From: Microbacterium candidum
Lineage (GTDB): Bacteria > Actinomycetota > Actinomycetes > Actinomycetales > Microbacteriaceae
Assembly: GCF_030315975.1 (NCBI RefSeq)
Contig: NZ_JASXSZ010000001.1
Location: forward strand, 434,001-498,000
Direction: 5' to 3'
Length of the DNA: 64,000 bases
This document shows, piece by piece, positions 26,303 through 34,443 of this stretch. Made by a program: the position numbers and the translations under genes. The first letter of the stretch is position 1. Every line of letters begins with the position of its first letter. The notes beneath the pieces are model-generated. The model had not been told where the DNA came from. It saw only the letters and a list, made by a program, of their open reading frames with translations, and did not search any database.

Positions 26303-26947
26303 GTGAAGGACGCCACGTGCAAGCTCACGCCCCTCGGCGTGATGGTGCTGGCACTCCTGCGCGAGGGCGACATGCACCCGTACGAGATGATCCGGCTGAT
26401 GCGCACGCGCCATCACGACCGGCTCGTTCCGATCACCAACGGCACGTTCTACCACACGGTCTCGCGCCTGGAGCGGCAGGGGCTGCTCGCCGAGGTCGGC
26501 GTCGATCGCGACGGCAAGCGGCCGGAGCGCACGACCTACGCGCTGACGGATGACGGCGAGCACGCCGTCGCGGAGTGGGTGCGCACCGAACTGCCCCGCA
26601 TGGATCGCCCGATCGAGTTCCGAGTGGCCCTCGCCGAATCGCACAACATCGACAGGGAAGAGGTCATCGACCTGCTCACTCAGCGCCGCGCGGCGCTGAC
26701 GGGCGAGCACCGCCTCTTCGCCGACGGTGTGGCGAAGGCGCGCGAGCGCGGTGTCCCCGAGCAGTACCTCGTCCAGACCAGTCGTCAGGCCGAGCTCCTC
26801 GCCGCCGATCTCGCGTGGCTCGATGACTTCCTGCTCACCCTCGAAGAGTGTCGATATCCGTGGGGCGTCCACGTCGATTCCGCAGAGGCCGCCGATCTCG
26901 CGGAGCAGGCCGCCACAGCGGCCGTCTCCGACTCGCAGAACGTATGA
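26303..26947 (+). CDS. PadR family transcriptional regulator
   Basis: A 214-aa regulator. The winged-helix domain covers the first ~90 residues (LTPLGVMVLALLREGDMHPY, then HTVSRLERQGLL and RTTYALTDDG) and a helical C-terminal dimerisation region follows, as in PadR subfamily 1/AphA-like proteins. I prefer the GTG at 26303 because GGAG lies 6 nt before it; an ATG at 26291 would add MEQP. It is co-transcribed with an EmrB/QacA-type exporter, so it likely represses that pump until a drug or phenolic ligand binds. Confidence 0.85.
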   Translation: MKDATCKLTPLGVMVLALLREGDMHPYEMIRLMRTRHHDRLVPITNGTFYHTVSRLERQGLLAEVGVDRDGKRPERTTYALTDDGEHAVAEWVRTELPRMDRPIEFRVALAESHNIDREEVIDLLTQRRAALTGEHRLFADGVAKARERGVPEQYLVQTSRQAELLAADLAWLDDFLLTLEECRYPWGVHVDSAEAADLAEQAATAAVSDSQNV

Positions 26948-26958
26948 AAGGCAACGAC

Positions 26959-28602
26959 ATGACCGACCACATCCCGCCGAGCACGCGAGCAGAGGCGAAG
27001 GCGAACGCCGCCGCCGACGTCGTCGCGGAGGCCCCCGCATCCACCGCCGTCCCGCACGGCCCGATCACCGGCGCGTACGCGCACGGCCACAAGCCGAAGA
27101 GCCCGTGGCCCGCCCTCTGGGCTCTCGTCATCGGCTTCTTCATGATCCTCGTCGACACGACGATCGTCTCGGTCGCGAATCCCGCGATCAAGGCGGCGCT
27201 CGATCCCTCGTCGAACAACCTCGACAACGTGGTGTGGGTGACGAGCGCGTACCTGCTCGCCTACGCCGTGCCGCTCCTGATCACCGGCCGTCTCGGCGAC
27301 CGGTTCGGTCCGAAGAACATCTACCTCATCGGCCTGGCGGTGTTCACGCTCGCGAGCCTCGGCTGCGGGCTGTCCACGTCGCTCGGGATGCTGGTCGCGT
27401 TCCGCGCCGTCCAGGGTCTCGGCGCCTCGATGATGACCCCGCAGACGATGGCCGTCATCACCCGCACGTTCCCCGCGCAGTCGCGCGGCGCGGCCATGGG
27501 CCTGTGGGGCGCCACCTCGGGCGTCGCGATGCTGGTCGGCCCGCTGGCCGGCGGTCTGCTGGTCGACGGCCTCGGCTGGGAGTGGATCTTCTTCGTGAAC
27601 CTCCCCGTCGGCGTGATCGGCTTCGTGCTCGCCGCGATCCTCGTCCCGAAGCTCCAGACCCACGAGCACAAGTTCGACATGGTCGGCGTGTTCCTCAGCG
27701 CCGCATCCCTCTTCCTCATCGTGTTCTCCCTCCAGGAGGGCCAGTCGTGGAACTGGGACGCGCGCATCTGGACCATGCTCATTGCCGGCATCCTCCTGCT
27801 CGGCATCTTCATCTGGCAGCAGGCGAAGACGAAGAGCGAGGCGCTCGTGCCCCTCGAGCTGTTCCGCGACCGCAACTTCTCGGTCTCGAACGGCGGCATC
27901 GCGATCGTCGGATTCGTGGTGACGAGCATGTCGCTGCCGTACATGTTCTACCTGCAGCTCGCCCGCGGCCTGACGCCGACCGAGGCCGCCCTGCTGATGG
28001 TGCCGATGGCGCTCGCGGCGGGCGTGCTGTCGCCGATCGCCGGCCGCATCCTCGACCACGTCGACCCGCGCGTCCTGCTGGTGCCGGGTCTGTCGCTCAT
28101 GGTGATCGCGATCACGTGGAACGCGTACCTCATGCGCGACCCCAGCACCGAGGTGTGGCTGTTCCTGCTGCCGTCGCTCATGATCGGCATCGCGAGCGCG
28201 GGGATGTGGGGGCCGCTGGCGACGACCGCGACCCGCAACCTCCCGCCGCGGCAGGCGGGCGCCGGCGCCGGCATCTACAACACGACGCGCACGGTCGGCT
28301 CGGTCCTCGGCTCGGCGGCGATCGCCGCGTTCATGCAGGGCAGGCTGGACGCCCAGTTCCCGAACGCCGCTGCGCACAGCGGCGGCTTCGGCACGGGCAA
28401 GCTGCCGTCGTTCATCGTGGACGGTTTCGCCACCGCGATGGCGCAGACGATCCTGCTGCCGGCCGCGGTGATGGCCTTGGGCGTGATCGTCGTGCTCTTC
28501 ATGAAGCGGCCGTCGCACCTCCTCAAGCCCGGCGAGAAGCACGAGTGGGTCTCGGCTTCGACCGCGGCCGAGACCGGCGCCCAGGCGGACGCATTGGACT
28601 GA
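26959..28602 (+). CDS. MFS multidrug exporter, DHA2 (EmrB/QacA) type
   Basis: A 547-aa major facilitator with 14 predicted membrane segments. Motif A-like GRLGDRFGPKN follows the second helix, and the DHA2 group motif appears as LWGATSGVAMLVGPLAGGLL. The first ~50 residues are a cytoplasmic Ala-rich tail. The ATG at 26959 has AAAGG 7 nt upstream; an ATG at 26944 overlapping the PadR stop is less likely. The regulator upstream and a strong terminator after it define a two-gene operon. Confidence 0.92.
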   Translation: MTDHIPPSTRAEAKANAAADVVAEAPASTAVPHGPITGAYAHGHKPKSPWPALWALVIGFFMILVDTTIVSVANPAIKAALDPSSNNLDNVVWVTSAYLLAYAVPLLITGRLGDRFGPKNIYLIGLAVFTLASLGCGLSTSLGMLVAFRAVQGLGASMMTPQTMAVITRTFPAQSRGAAMGLWGATSGVAMLVGPLAGGLLVDGLGWEWIFFVNLPVGVIGFVLAAILVPKLQTHEHKFDMVGVFLSAASLFLIVFSLQEGQSWNWDARIWTMLIAGILLLGIFIWQQAKTKSEALVPLELFRDRNFSVSNGGIAIVGFVVTSMSLPYMFYLQLARGLTPTEAALLMVPMALAAGVLSPIAGRILDHVDPRVLLVPGLSLMVIAITWNAYLMRDPSTEVWLFLLPSLMIGIASAGMWGPLATTATRNLPPRQAGAGAGIYNTTRTVGSVLGSAAIAAFMQGRLDAQFPNAAAHSGGFGTGKLPSFIVDGFATAMAQTILLPAAVMALGVIVVLFMKRPSHLLKPGEKHEWVSASTAAETGAQADALD

Positions 28603-28624
28603 TCGGTCCGGCGAGGCAGACTGA

Positions 28625-28657
28625 GGGATGCCGCGGGCACTGTGCCCGCGGCATCCC
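28625..28657 (+). terminator. Terminator of the PadR-MFS operon
   Basis: GGGATGCCGCGGGC pairs perfectly with GCCCGCGGCATCCC around a 5-nt loop, 23 nt after the exporter stop codon, followed by GTCTCTGTCT. The T content after the stem is modest. Confidence 0.8.
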
Positions 28658-28679
28658 GTCTCTGTCTGAAGGGGCCCCC

Positions 28680-29495
28680 ATGCCGATCCTCAACAAGGAC
28701 ATGACTCTCTGCATCTCGCTGTCGGGTCGCCCGTCGAACCTCGGCACGCGGTTCCACAACTACCTGTACGACGAGCTGGGCCTGAACTTCATCTACAAGG
28801 CGTTCACGACAGACGACATCGAGGGCGCGATCCGCGGGGTGCGGGCGCTCGGCATCCGCGGATGCTCGGTCTCCATGCCGTTCAAAGAGGCCGTCATCCC
28901 GCTCGTCGACGTCATCGAGGAGTCGGCCGCCGCCATCGAGTCGGTCAACACGATCGTGAACGACGGCGGCACGCTGACCGCATCCAACACCGACTACGAA
29001 GCCGTGGCGCAGCTGCTCGCCGAACACGCGGTCGACCCCGCTCTGCCGGTGTTCGTGCGCGGATCCGGCGGCATGGCGAAAGCCGTCGTCGCCGCGTTCC
29101 GCGGAGCGGGTTTCGACGACCTCACCGTGATCGCGCGCAACCGTGCCGCGGGGGTCGCGCTCGCCGAGAAGTACGGCTACCGCTGCGTCGAGTCCGACCC
29201 GGGGCCCACGGAGGCGGTCATCGTCAACGTGACGCCTCTCGGCATGAACGGGACGGATGCGGCCGTCCTCGCCTTCGACCGGGCGCACGTGGATGCAGCG
29301 CACACCGTGTTCGACGTCGTCGCCTTCCCAGCGGAGACGCCCTTGATCCTGGCCGCCCGGGCGGCGGGCAAGCCGGTCATCACCGGCGCCGAGGTCATCG
29401 CCCTGCAGGCCGCACGCCAGTTCGAGCGCTACACGGGCGTCGCGATCACGCCCGACCAGGTGGCGCGGGCGTCTGCCTTCTCGCGGGAGGTGTAG
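28680..29495 (+). CDS. Shikimate 5-dehydrogenase-like protein
   Basis: A 271-aa protein of the AroE/shikimate dehydrogenase family. It shows SLSGRPSNLGTRFHNYLYDE at the substrate site, VSMPFKEAVIP with the catalytic Lys, SVNTIVNDGG, SNTDYEA, and the NADP loop RGSGGMAKAV. The normal SxPxxHN start is altered to RPSNLGTRFHN, and this subgroup often lacks a clear role in aromatic amino acid synthesis, so it may be a paralogue acting on quinate or an unknown acid. It stands alone after the exporter terminator. Confidence 0.82.
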   Translation: MPILNKDMTLCISLSGRPSNLGTRFHNYLYDELGLNFIYKAFTTDDIEGAIRGVRALGIRGCSVSMPFKEAVIPLVDVIEESAAAIESVNTIVNDGGTLTASNTDYEAVAQLLAEHAVDPALPVFVRGSGGMAKAVVAAFRGAGFDDLTVIARNRAAGVALAEKYGYRCVESDPGPTEAVIVNVTPLGMNGTDAAVLAFDRAHVDAAHTVFDVVAFPAETPLILAARAAGKPVITGAEVIALQAARQFERYTGVAITPDQVARASAFSREV

Positions 29496-29524
29496 CCCGC
29501 TCGCGCGAGGTGTAGCCCGCTCGC
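29481..29524. repeat. 20-bp tandem duplication at a stop codon
   Basis: TCGCGGGAGGTGTAGCCCGC (29481-29500) is followed directly by TCGCGCGAGGTGTAGCCCGC and the start of a third copy. The first copy contains the stop codon of the shikimate dehydrogenase-like gene, so duplication lengthened the 3' end without changing the protein. Confidence 0.8.
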
Positions 29525-29536
29525 GGGGGGCCCGAG

Positions 29537-30298
29537 TCAGCGATCGAGGATGCGGACGCCGTCGACCGGCGCCGCTCCGGCGCGCAGGAAGTCGTCGACC
29601 ACGGCGTTCGCGACGCCGGGCATGTCCCGCATCACGAAATGCGTGCCGTCGACGATGATCCGCAGCTGGGCGCCCGGGATGAGCTTCGCGATCAGGCGGG
29701 TGTGCTCGCGGCGGATGAGATCCTTCGACCCGGCCATCACGAGCGTGGGAGCGGTGATGCCCGCAAGCTGCTCCGTGGTGATTCCGGGCTGATCGAGCAT
29801 GAGCCGCATCAGCTCGTGCTCGTGCCTGACCACGGGGAGCACGCCGTGCTGGCGTTTGCGCTGCAGGAGCTCGTCCGCGAAGCGCAGCTGCACCCGCAGA
29901 CTCATGTGCATCCCCTGCCGCGTGATGTTGCCCGAATTGAGAACGAGCCTGCGCACGAGCTCGGGGTGATGGACGGCGAGCGTCATCGCGACGTTCGCGC
30001 CGTCGGAGAAGCCGACGACGTCGAACGGCTCGTCGTCGATCTGCAGGGTCCGGATCACGTCGGCTGCGTCATCCGCCATCCGCCGGATCGTGAGCGGGCC
30101 GTCGCCGCGCGCAGACCTGCCCTGGCCGCGGCAGTCCATCGCCGCGACCCGGAAGTGCCGCTCGAGCGCAGGCACGTTGTGATCGAAGTAGTGCAGGTCG
30201 CCGGAGTTGCCGTGGATCAGCAGCACCGGCGGACCGTCTCCGCGCACCTCGACGTGCAGGTCTCCGACCTGAACGGCGGTGGGGGCGGTCTCGGTCAT
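29537..30298 (-). CDS. Alpha/beta hydrolase
   Basis: A 253-aa alpha/beta-hydrolase-fold protein. The oxyanion segment PPVLLIHGNSGDLHYFD, the nucleophile elbow GFSDGAN, a late Asp in VMAGSKDLI and the His in VDGTHFVMRDM form a standard catalytic set. Substrate is unknown; esterase or lactonase are possible. Start at ATG 30298 is supported by the fold boundary. It is convergent with the shikimate dehydrogenase-like gene. Confidence 0.85.
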   Translation of the reverse strand: MTETAPTAVQVGDLHVEVRGDGPPVLLIHGNSGDLHYFDHNVPALERHFRVAAMDCRGQGRSARGDGPLTIRRMADDAADVIRTLQIDDEPFDVVGFSDGANVAMTLAVHHPELVRRLVLNSGNITRQGMHMSLRVQLRFADELLQRKRQHGVLPVVRHEHELMRLMLDQPGITTEQLAGITAPTLVMAGSKDLIRREHTRLIAKLIPGAQLRIIVDGTHFVMRDMPGVANAVVDDFLRAGAAPVDGVRILDR

Positions 30299-30370
30299 GC
30301 ACTCAGTCTGCCTCGCCCGGCTGGACCGCGGCATTTGAGCCGCCTATGAAGTCGGACAGCCCGGCTCTCC

Positions 30371-30545
30371 GCGAGTCGAAACGTGATGAGCGGTTCTCGT
30401 GTCGTCGCTGCGTTTCGTCTCGTCGCTGGCGCTCCTCGCTCAACGACCGGCGGCCTGCGGGCGCTCTCGTGCGGACGCGATGAGCCGAACTCGAGCGTCC
30501 CTGCGTTTCGTCTCGGCGGCGGCGCTCCTCGCTCAACGACCGGGG
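30371..30545. repeat. Two family A palindromic repeats
   Basis: Two elements (about 30371-30449 and 30451-30545). Each has a degenerate left arm, a short centre and a right arm GCGTTTCGTCTCG followed by GCGCTCCTCGCTCAACGACC. They fill the gap between the hydrolase and the siderophore-interacting protein gene. Confidence 0.75.
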
Positions 30546-30557
30546 CTCGGCGGGAGA

Positions 30558-31358
30558 TCAGTCCGGGTCGTAGGGATCGATCGGCGCGTGGTGGTCCCAG
30601 GCCACGACGCCGCGCCGCCAGTACCCGCTCATCGCGATCTGCTCGGCGGGCAGGCCCAGTTCGCGGCGGAGGTACCGGCGCAGCGGCGCGAGGACGGAGG
30701 CCTCGCCCGCCGCGAACACGAAGGTCTCCGCATCCGGAACCAGATCACGGGCCTCATCGACGAGGTCGCCCTCCGCCTCGAAGACCGACACCGCGCGGGT
30801 ATCGCCGATGTACTCATCGGCAGCCGCGGCGGTCAGGTCGCCGTACACGAGCACATCGACGGCGGTTGATGCGGGGAGGTCGGCCACGAACCGGGATGCC
30901 GCCGGAAGCGCCGTCCCATCGACCACGAGCAGGGCGCGCGCCGCATCCTGAGGAGCGCGCGCGGACCCGCGCGGACCCACGACGACGAGCCGATCGCCGA
31001 CGGCCGCGCGCTCGCCCCATGCGGCCGCGGGTCCGGCGTCGGGGTGGCGGAGGACGTCGAGGTCGAACTCCCGGGTGTCGCCGGCCGGCCGTACGTTCAG
31101 CGGGGTGAAGTCGCGGCCGAAGGTCGGCCCGTCGGGCCGGACGATTCCCTCCTCGCCGTCGGCGACGGGAGCGAGCAGCTCGCCCGAGACGGGGTGCGGG
31201 AAGAACACCCGCGCGTGGTCGGTCGGGCCGGTCGAGACGAAGTCCGCGAAGTCCGGGCCGCTCAGCGTGACCCGCACGTAGTCGCCGACCGTCGTGACCG
31301 CCGTGACGATCGCCTCGCGCGCGGTGAACCGATGCCGGGTGCGCTCGCGCTCGAACAT
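30558..31358 (-). CDS. Siderophore-interacting protein (FAD/NAD(P)H reductase)
   Basis: A 266-aa flavoprotein of the SIP family, which reduces ferric siderophores in the cytoplasm. The FAD domain contains TPLNVRP instead of the more usual RxYTxR, and the NADPH domain starts near ALLVVDGTALPAASRF, with the family's Trp-rich C-terminus MSGYWRRGVVAWDHH. Its ATG overlaps the purD stop by 1 nt (TGATG), so it is translated right after purD, an odd pairing of iron and purine genes. No siderophore genes are adjacent. Confidence 0.87.
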   Translation of the reverse strand: MFERERTRHRFTAREAIVTAVTTVGDYVRVTLSGPDFADFVSTGPTDHARVFFPHPVSGELLAPVADGEEGIVRPDGPTFGRDFTPLNVRPAGDTREFDLDVLRHPDAGPAAAWGERAAVGDRLVVVGPRGSARAPQDAARALLVVDGTALPAASRFVADLPASTAVDVLVYGDLTAAAADEYIGDTRAVSVFEAEGDLVDEARDLVPDAETFVFAAGEASVLAPLRRYLRRELGLPAEQIAMSGYWRRGVVAWDHHAPIDPYDPD

Positions 31359-32629
31359 CAGTGCTCCACGACCCGCTCTGCGATGTCGGTGCGGTACTGA
31401 CCGCCCTCGAGCGTGATGTGCGTGAGCGCGCGGTAGGCGCGATCGCGCGCCTCCGCGAACGTCGTGCCCAGCGCGACGACGTTGAGGACCCGCCCGCCGC
31501 TCGCGACGAGACCCGCGTCGGACCGTGTGGTCGCGGCGTGCGCGACGTGGACTCCGTCGACGGATGCCGCGGCATCCAGCCCCGCCAGCGCCCGGCCGAC
31601 GAGCGGCTTCTCCGGATACCCCTCGCTCGCGAGCACCACGGTGACGGCGGTCGCCTCGGCGAACGCAGGACGCGGGTGGTCCTCGAGGTTGCCGGATGCG
31701 GCGGCCATCAGCAGCTCCGACAGCGGGTCGATGAGCCGGGGCAGGACGACCTGCGTCTCCGGGTCGCCGAAGCGCGCGTTGAACTCGATGACCTTCACGC
31801 CCTCCTCGGTGATGATGAGGCCGGCATACAGGAGGCCGATGAACGGCGTGCCCTCGGCATCCATGCGTCGCACGACCGGTTCCGCGACCTCGCGCGTGAC
31901 GAGGTCGACGAACTCCTCCTCGCTGCCGAAGCGACCGTCGAGCCAGGGGAGCGGGGAGTACGCGCCCATGCCGCCCGTGTTGGGGCCGGCGTCGCCGTCG
32001 CGGAGGCGCTTGTAGTCCTGCGCGGGGGAGAGCGGCAGCACGTGGTCGCCGTCGCTGAGGAAGAAGAGGGAGACCTCGGGGCCGGAGAGGAACTCCTCGA
32101 CGAGCACCGGCCCGGTCGGAAGGTACGCCTCGGCGTGCGCGAGGGCCGCGGCGCGATCGGATGTGACGATGACACCCTTGCCCGCGGCGAGCCCGTCCGC
32201 CTTCACGACGTGCGGAGCGCCCAGCTCATCGAGCGCGGCCTCCGCCTCGGCGAGGGTGTGCGCGCGGACCGCGCGCCCCGTCGGCACGCCCGCGGCATCC
32301 ATGATCCGCTTCGCGAACGCTTTCGAGCCCTCCAGCTGCGCGGCCGCCTTGCCGGGGCCGAACACCGGGATGCCCTGGGCGCGCACCTCGTCCGCGACGC
32401 CGGCGACGAGCGGGGCCTCGGGGCCGATCACGACGAGGTCGACGGCGTGCTCGATGGCGAACTCCGTGACCGCCTCGGGGCCGTTCGGGTCGAGGGCGAC
32501 GATCGCCGCATCCTCCGCGATTCCGGCGTTTCCGGGAGCCGCGAAGATCACGTGCTCCTGCTCTTCCGAGCGGAGGGCGAGGATGATGGCGTGCTCGCGC
32601 GCGCCCGAGCCGAGGACCAGGATCTTCAC
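31358..32629 (-). CDS. purD: Phosphoribosylamine-glycine ligase
   Basis: A 423-aa GAR synthetase, the second enzyme of purine synthesis, an ATP-grasp enzyme. It starts MKILVLGSGAREHAI, has the ATP-grasp VVKADGLAAGKGVIV, and the family signature RFGDPETQ near residue 285. Length is typical. It overlaps the next gene (siderophore-interacting protein) by 1 nt and is divergent from a sterol-carrier-like gene. Confidence 0.97.
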   Translation of the reverse strand: MKILVLGSGAREHAIILALRSEEQEHVIFAAPGNAGIAEDAAIVALDPNGPEAVTEFAIEHAVDLVVIGPEAPLVAGVADEVRAQGIPVFGPGKAAAQLEGSKAFAKRIMDAAGVPTGRAVRAHTLAEAEAALDELGAPHVVKADGLAAGKGVIVTSDRAAALAHAEAYLPTGPVLVEEFLSGPEVSLFFLSDGDHVLPLSPAQDYKRLRDGDAGPNTGGMGAYSPLPWLDGRFGSEEEFVDLVTREVAEPVVRRMDAEGTPFIGLLYAGLIITEEGVKVIEFNARFGDPETQVVLPRLIDPLSELLMAAASGNLEDHPRPAFAEATAVTVVLASEGYPEKPLVGRALAGLDAAASVDGVHVAHAATTRSDAGLVASGGRVLNVVALGTTFAEARDRAYRALTHITLEGGQYRTDIAERVVEH

Positions 32630-32683
32630 CCCGCCAGCCTATCTGCGGGGTTCTCCGTCGGACCCGGGCGTTACCGTGGAGGC

Positions 32684-33037
32684 GTGGCCCGCGGCATCGA
32701 CACCGAGACCGGGCGCACCGCGCTCGCGGCGGTGCGCGACGGGTCGGCGGCGCGCACCGACACGGCGACCGCCGTCCGGTACCTCCTGCAGCTCCTCGTC
32801 GAGAAGGCGCCGGGGCACACCGTCGAAGTCCGGGTGCCGCCCTTCGGCGCCGTGCAGGTGATCGAGGGCCCTCGGCACACGCGCGGCACGCCCCCGAACG
32901 TCGTCGAGATGGATGCCGCGACCTGGATCGCGCTCGCCCTCGGCGACGAGGGGTGGAAGGATGCGGCGGCCTCCGGCCGGATCTCCGCCTCCGGCACCCG
33001 CGCCGATCTCTCCGACCTGCTTCCGCTTCGGCCCTGA
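32684..33037 (+). CDS. Sterol carrier family protein
   Basis: A 117-aa protein of the small actinobacterial sterol-carrier-like group that is commonly found beside purD. Recognisable segments are RYLLQLLVEKAPGHTVEVRV, PPFGAVQVIEGPRHTRGTPP and VVEMDAATWIALALG. It starts with GTG at 32684 and is divergent from purD with a 54-bp gap. A lipid-binding role is only suggested by the fold family. Confidence 0.78.
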   Translation: MARGIDTETGRTALAAVRDGSAARTDTATAVRYLLQLLVEKAPGHTVEVRVPPFGAVQVIEGPRHTRGTPPNVVEMDAATWIALALGDEGWKDAAASGRISASGTRADLSDLLPLRP

Positions 33038-33050
33038 CCCCTCCCGACTC

Positions 33051-33272
33051 GGTCGTTGAGCGAGGGAGGAACGACCGAGTCGAAACGCGGTGACCTTCCG
33101 CGGTCGGCTTGCTGCGTTTCGTCTCGCTTCGCTCGCTCAACGGCCGGTGAAGGGGAGGCCGCGCGGCCGGTCGTTGAGCGAGGGAGGAACGACCGAGTCG
33201 AAACACGGTGACCTTCCGCGGTCGGCTCGCTGCGTTTCGTCTCGTCGCTGGCGCTCCTCGCTCGACGACCGG
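33051..33272. repeat. Tandem pair of family A repeats
   Basis: Two near-identical elements (33051-33145 and 33169-33272). Both have left arm GGTCGTTGAGCGAGGGAGGA, then ACGACCGAGTCGAAAC, the same centre GGTGACCTTCCGCGGTCGGC, and a GCGTTTCGTCTCG right arm. The shared centre shows one arose from the other by local duplication. Confidence 0.88.
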
Positions 33273-33313
33273 CTCACGGCGACGCGCTCAGGCAGCGGTG
33301 GGACAATGGACGC

Positions 33314-33658
33314 ATGTCCGACAAGCAGGAACCCGCAGAAGAAGTCGTGATCGACGACGGCGTCGAGACCGCGACCGTGCGCCGCGCGCCGAAGTACTCG
33401 GTGTTCCTCGCTCTCGGCGCCGCCCTCGGCGTGTTCGTCGCGATGATCCTCACCTTCGCGTTCGACGGCCAGGCGAACCCCGCGATCGGCCAGACGATGA
33501 GCTTCACGCAGGGTCAGGTCTTCGGCTTCCTCGCCTTGGTCTGCGGGGTCATCGGCCTCGCGCTCGGCGGCATCATCGCGCTCATCTTCGAGCGCACGCT
33601 CGGCCGCCGCACGCACAAGGTCGTGGTCGACCGCGAAGAGCACCTCACCATCGACTGA
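33314..33658 (+). CDS. Small two-span membrane protein
   Basis: A 114-aa protein with an acidic N-terminus, a membrane segment at about residues 29-49 (SVFLALGAALGVFVAMILTF), a second at about 69-91, and a basic C-terminal tail ending REEHLTID. It is a conserved actinobacterial small membrane protein of unknown role found near purD/purM; it has sometimes been labelled as Trk-related, which I cannot support. The start ATG is preceded by a short GGACAATGG-like leader. Confidence 0.75.
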   Translation: MSDKQEPAEEVVIDDGVETATVRRAPKYSVFLALGAALGVFVAMILTFAFDGQANPAIGQTMSFTQGQVFGFLALVCGVIGLALGGIIALIFERTLGRRTHKVVVDREEHLTID

Positions 33659-33673
33659 CGACGGACGGAGCGA

Positions 33674-34291
33674 TCACGCCAGCTCGGCGATGATCGGGTG
33701 GATGGCGGCGTCGAACGCGACGACGTCGCCGCGCAGGCCGTCGGTCACCGCGACCGTCAGCGCGCCGATCCACCACACTCCGCGCTGGGCGAGCGGCAGC
33801 ACCTGCACGTTGAGCTCGAACGCGTGGGCGCGCCGGCCGACCTGGCGCTCGTGCTCCGCGATGGCGCTCGCATACGCCCGGTAGGACACGCCGGGCTTCG
33901 CCGCGGCATCCTTCGCGTACCGCGCGTTGACCGACTGGGCGAACGCGACGGCCGCGGGCCCGAAGGGGAGGATGGCCTCGCGGAGCTCGTCCGCGCCCTC
34001 GATCGGCAGCGCGACGAGCGTGTCGAAGCCGTCGACGAGGTCCAGCGGCACGGTGGAGCGATGCCCCTGCGGCTCGACGGTCATCTCCCAGAAGTCGCGC
34101 CACTGCGCCTCGAGCACGTCCTGCTCGGCCTCGGTGCGCGCAGCCATGGGCGGCACGGGCGGGATGCCGCGCAGTGCGGGCAGCTCGTCGGGGGAGCGGA
34201 TGCCGAGCATCTGCCGCAGGTAGAGCGCGACGAGCACCGGCTGACCCGCATCCTCACGGATCACCCATTCCGGAGCCCCGGCGCCGCTCAT
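33674..34291 (-). CDS. Conserved hypothetical protein
   Basis: A 205-aa soluble protein starting MSGAGAPEWVIREDAGQPVL. No domain is recognised. It has an internal Trp-rich stretch AQWRDFWEMTVEP and a beta-rich end VQVLPLAQRGVWWIGALTVA. Its occasional label as an alcohol dehydrogenase is not supported: no Rossmann motif or zinc ligands are seen. It is convergent with the small membrane protein and divergent from purM. Confidence 0.7.
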   Translation of the reverse strand: MSGAGAPEWVIREDAGQPVLVALYLRQMLGIRSPDELPALRGIPPVPPMAARTEAEQDVLEAQWRDFWEMTVEPQGHRSTVPLDLVDGFDTLVALPIEGADELREAILPFGPAAVAFAQSVNARYAKDAAAKPGVSYRAYASAIAEHERQVGRRAHAFELNVQVLPLAQRGVWWIGALTVAVTDGLRGDVVAFDAAIHPIIAELA

Positions 34292-34443
34292 GCCGCCATT
34301 CTAGGACCGGCCATCCCCACCGGATCAGGCACGTCGACTTGCGTCAGAAGTACGACACGCCCGCCGTGTCGCGGACATCTCAGCCAAGTCAACGACAAGG
34401 ACGTGCGGAAACGGGGATGCTTCCGCCCAGGTAGGCTGGAGTC

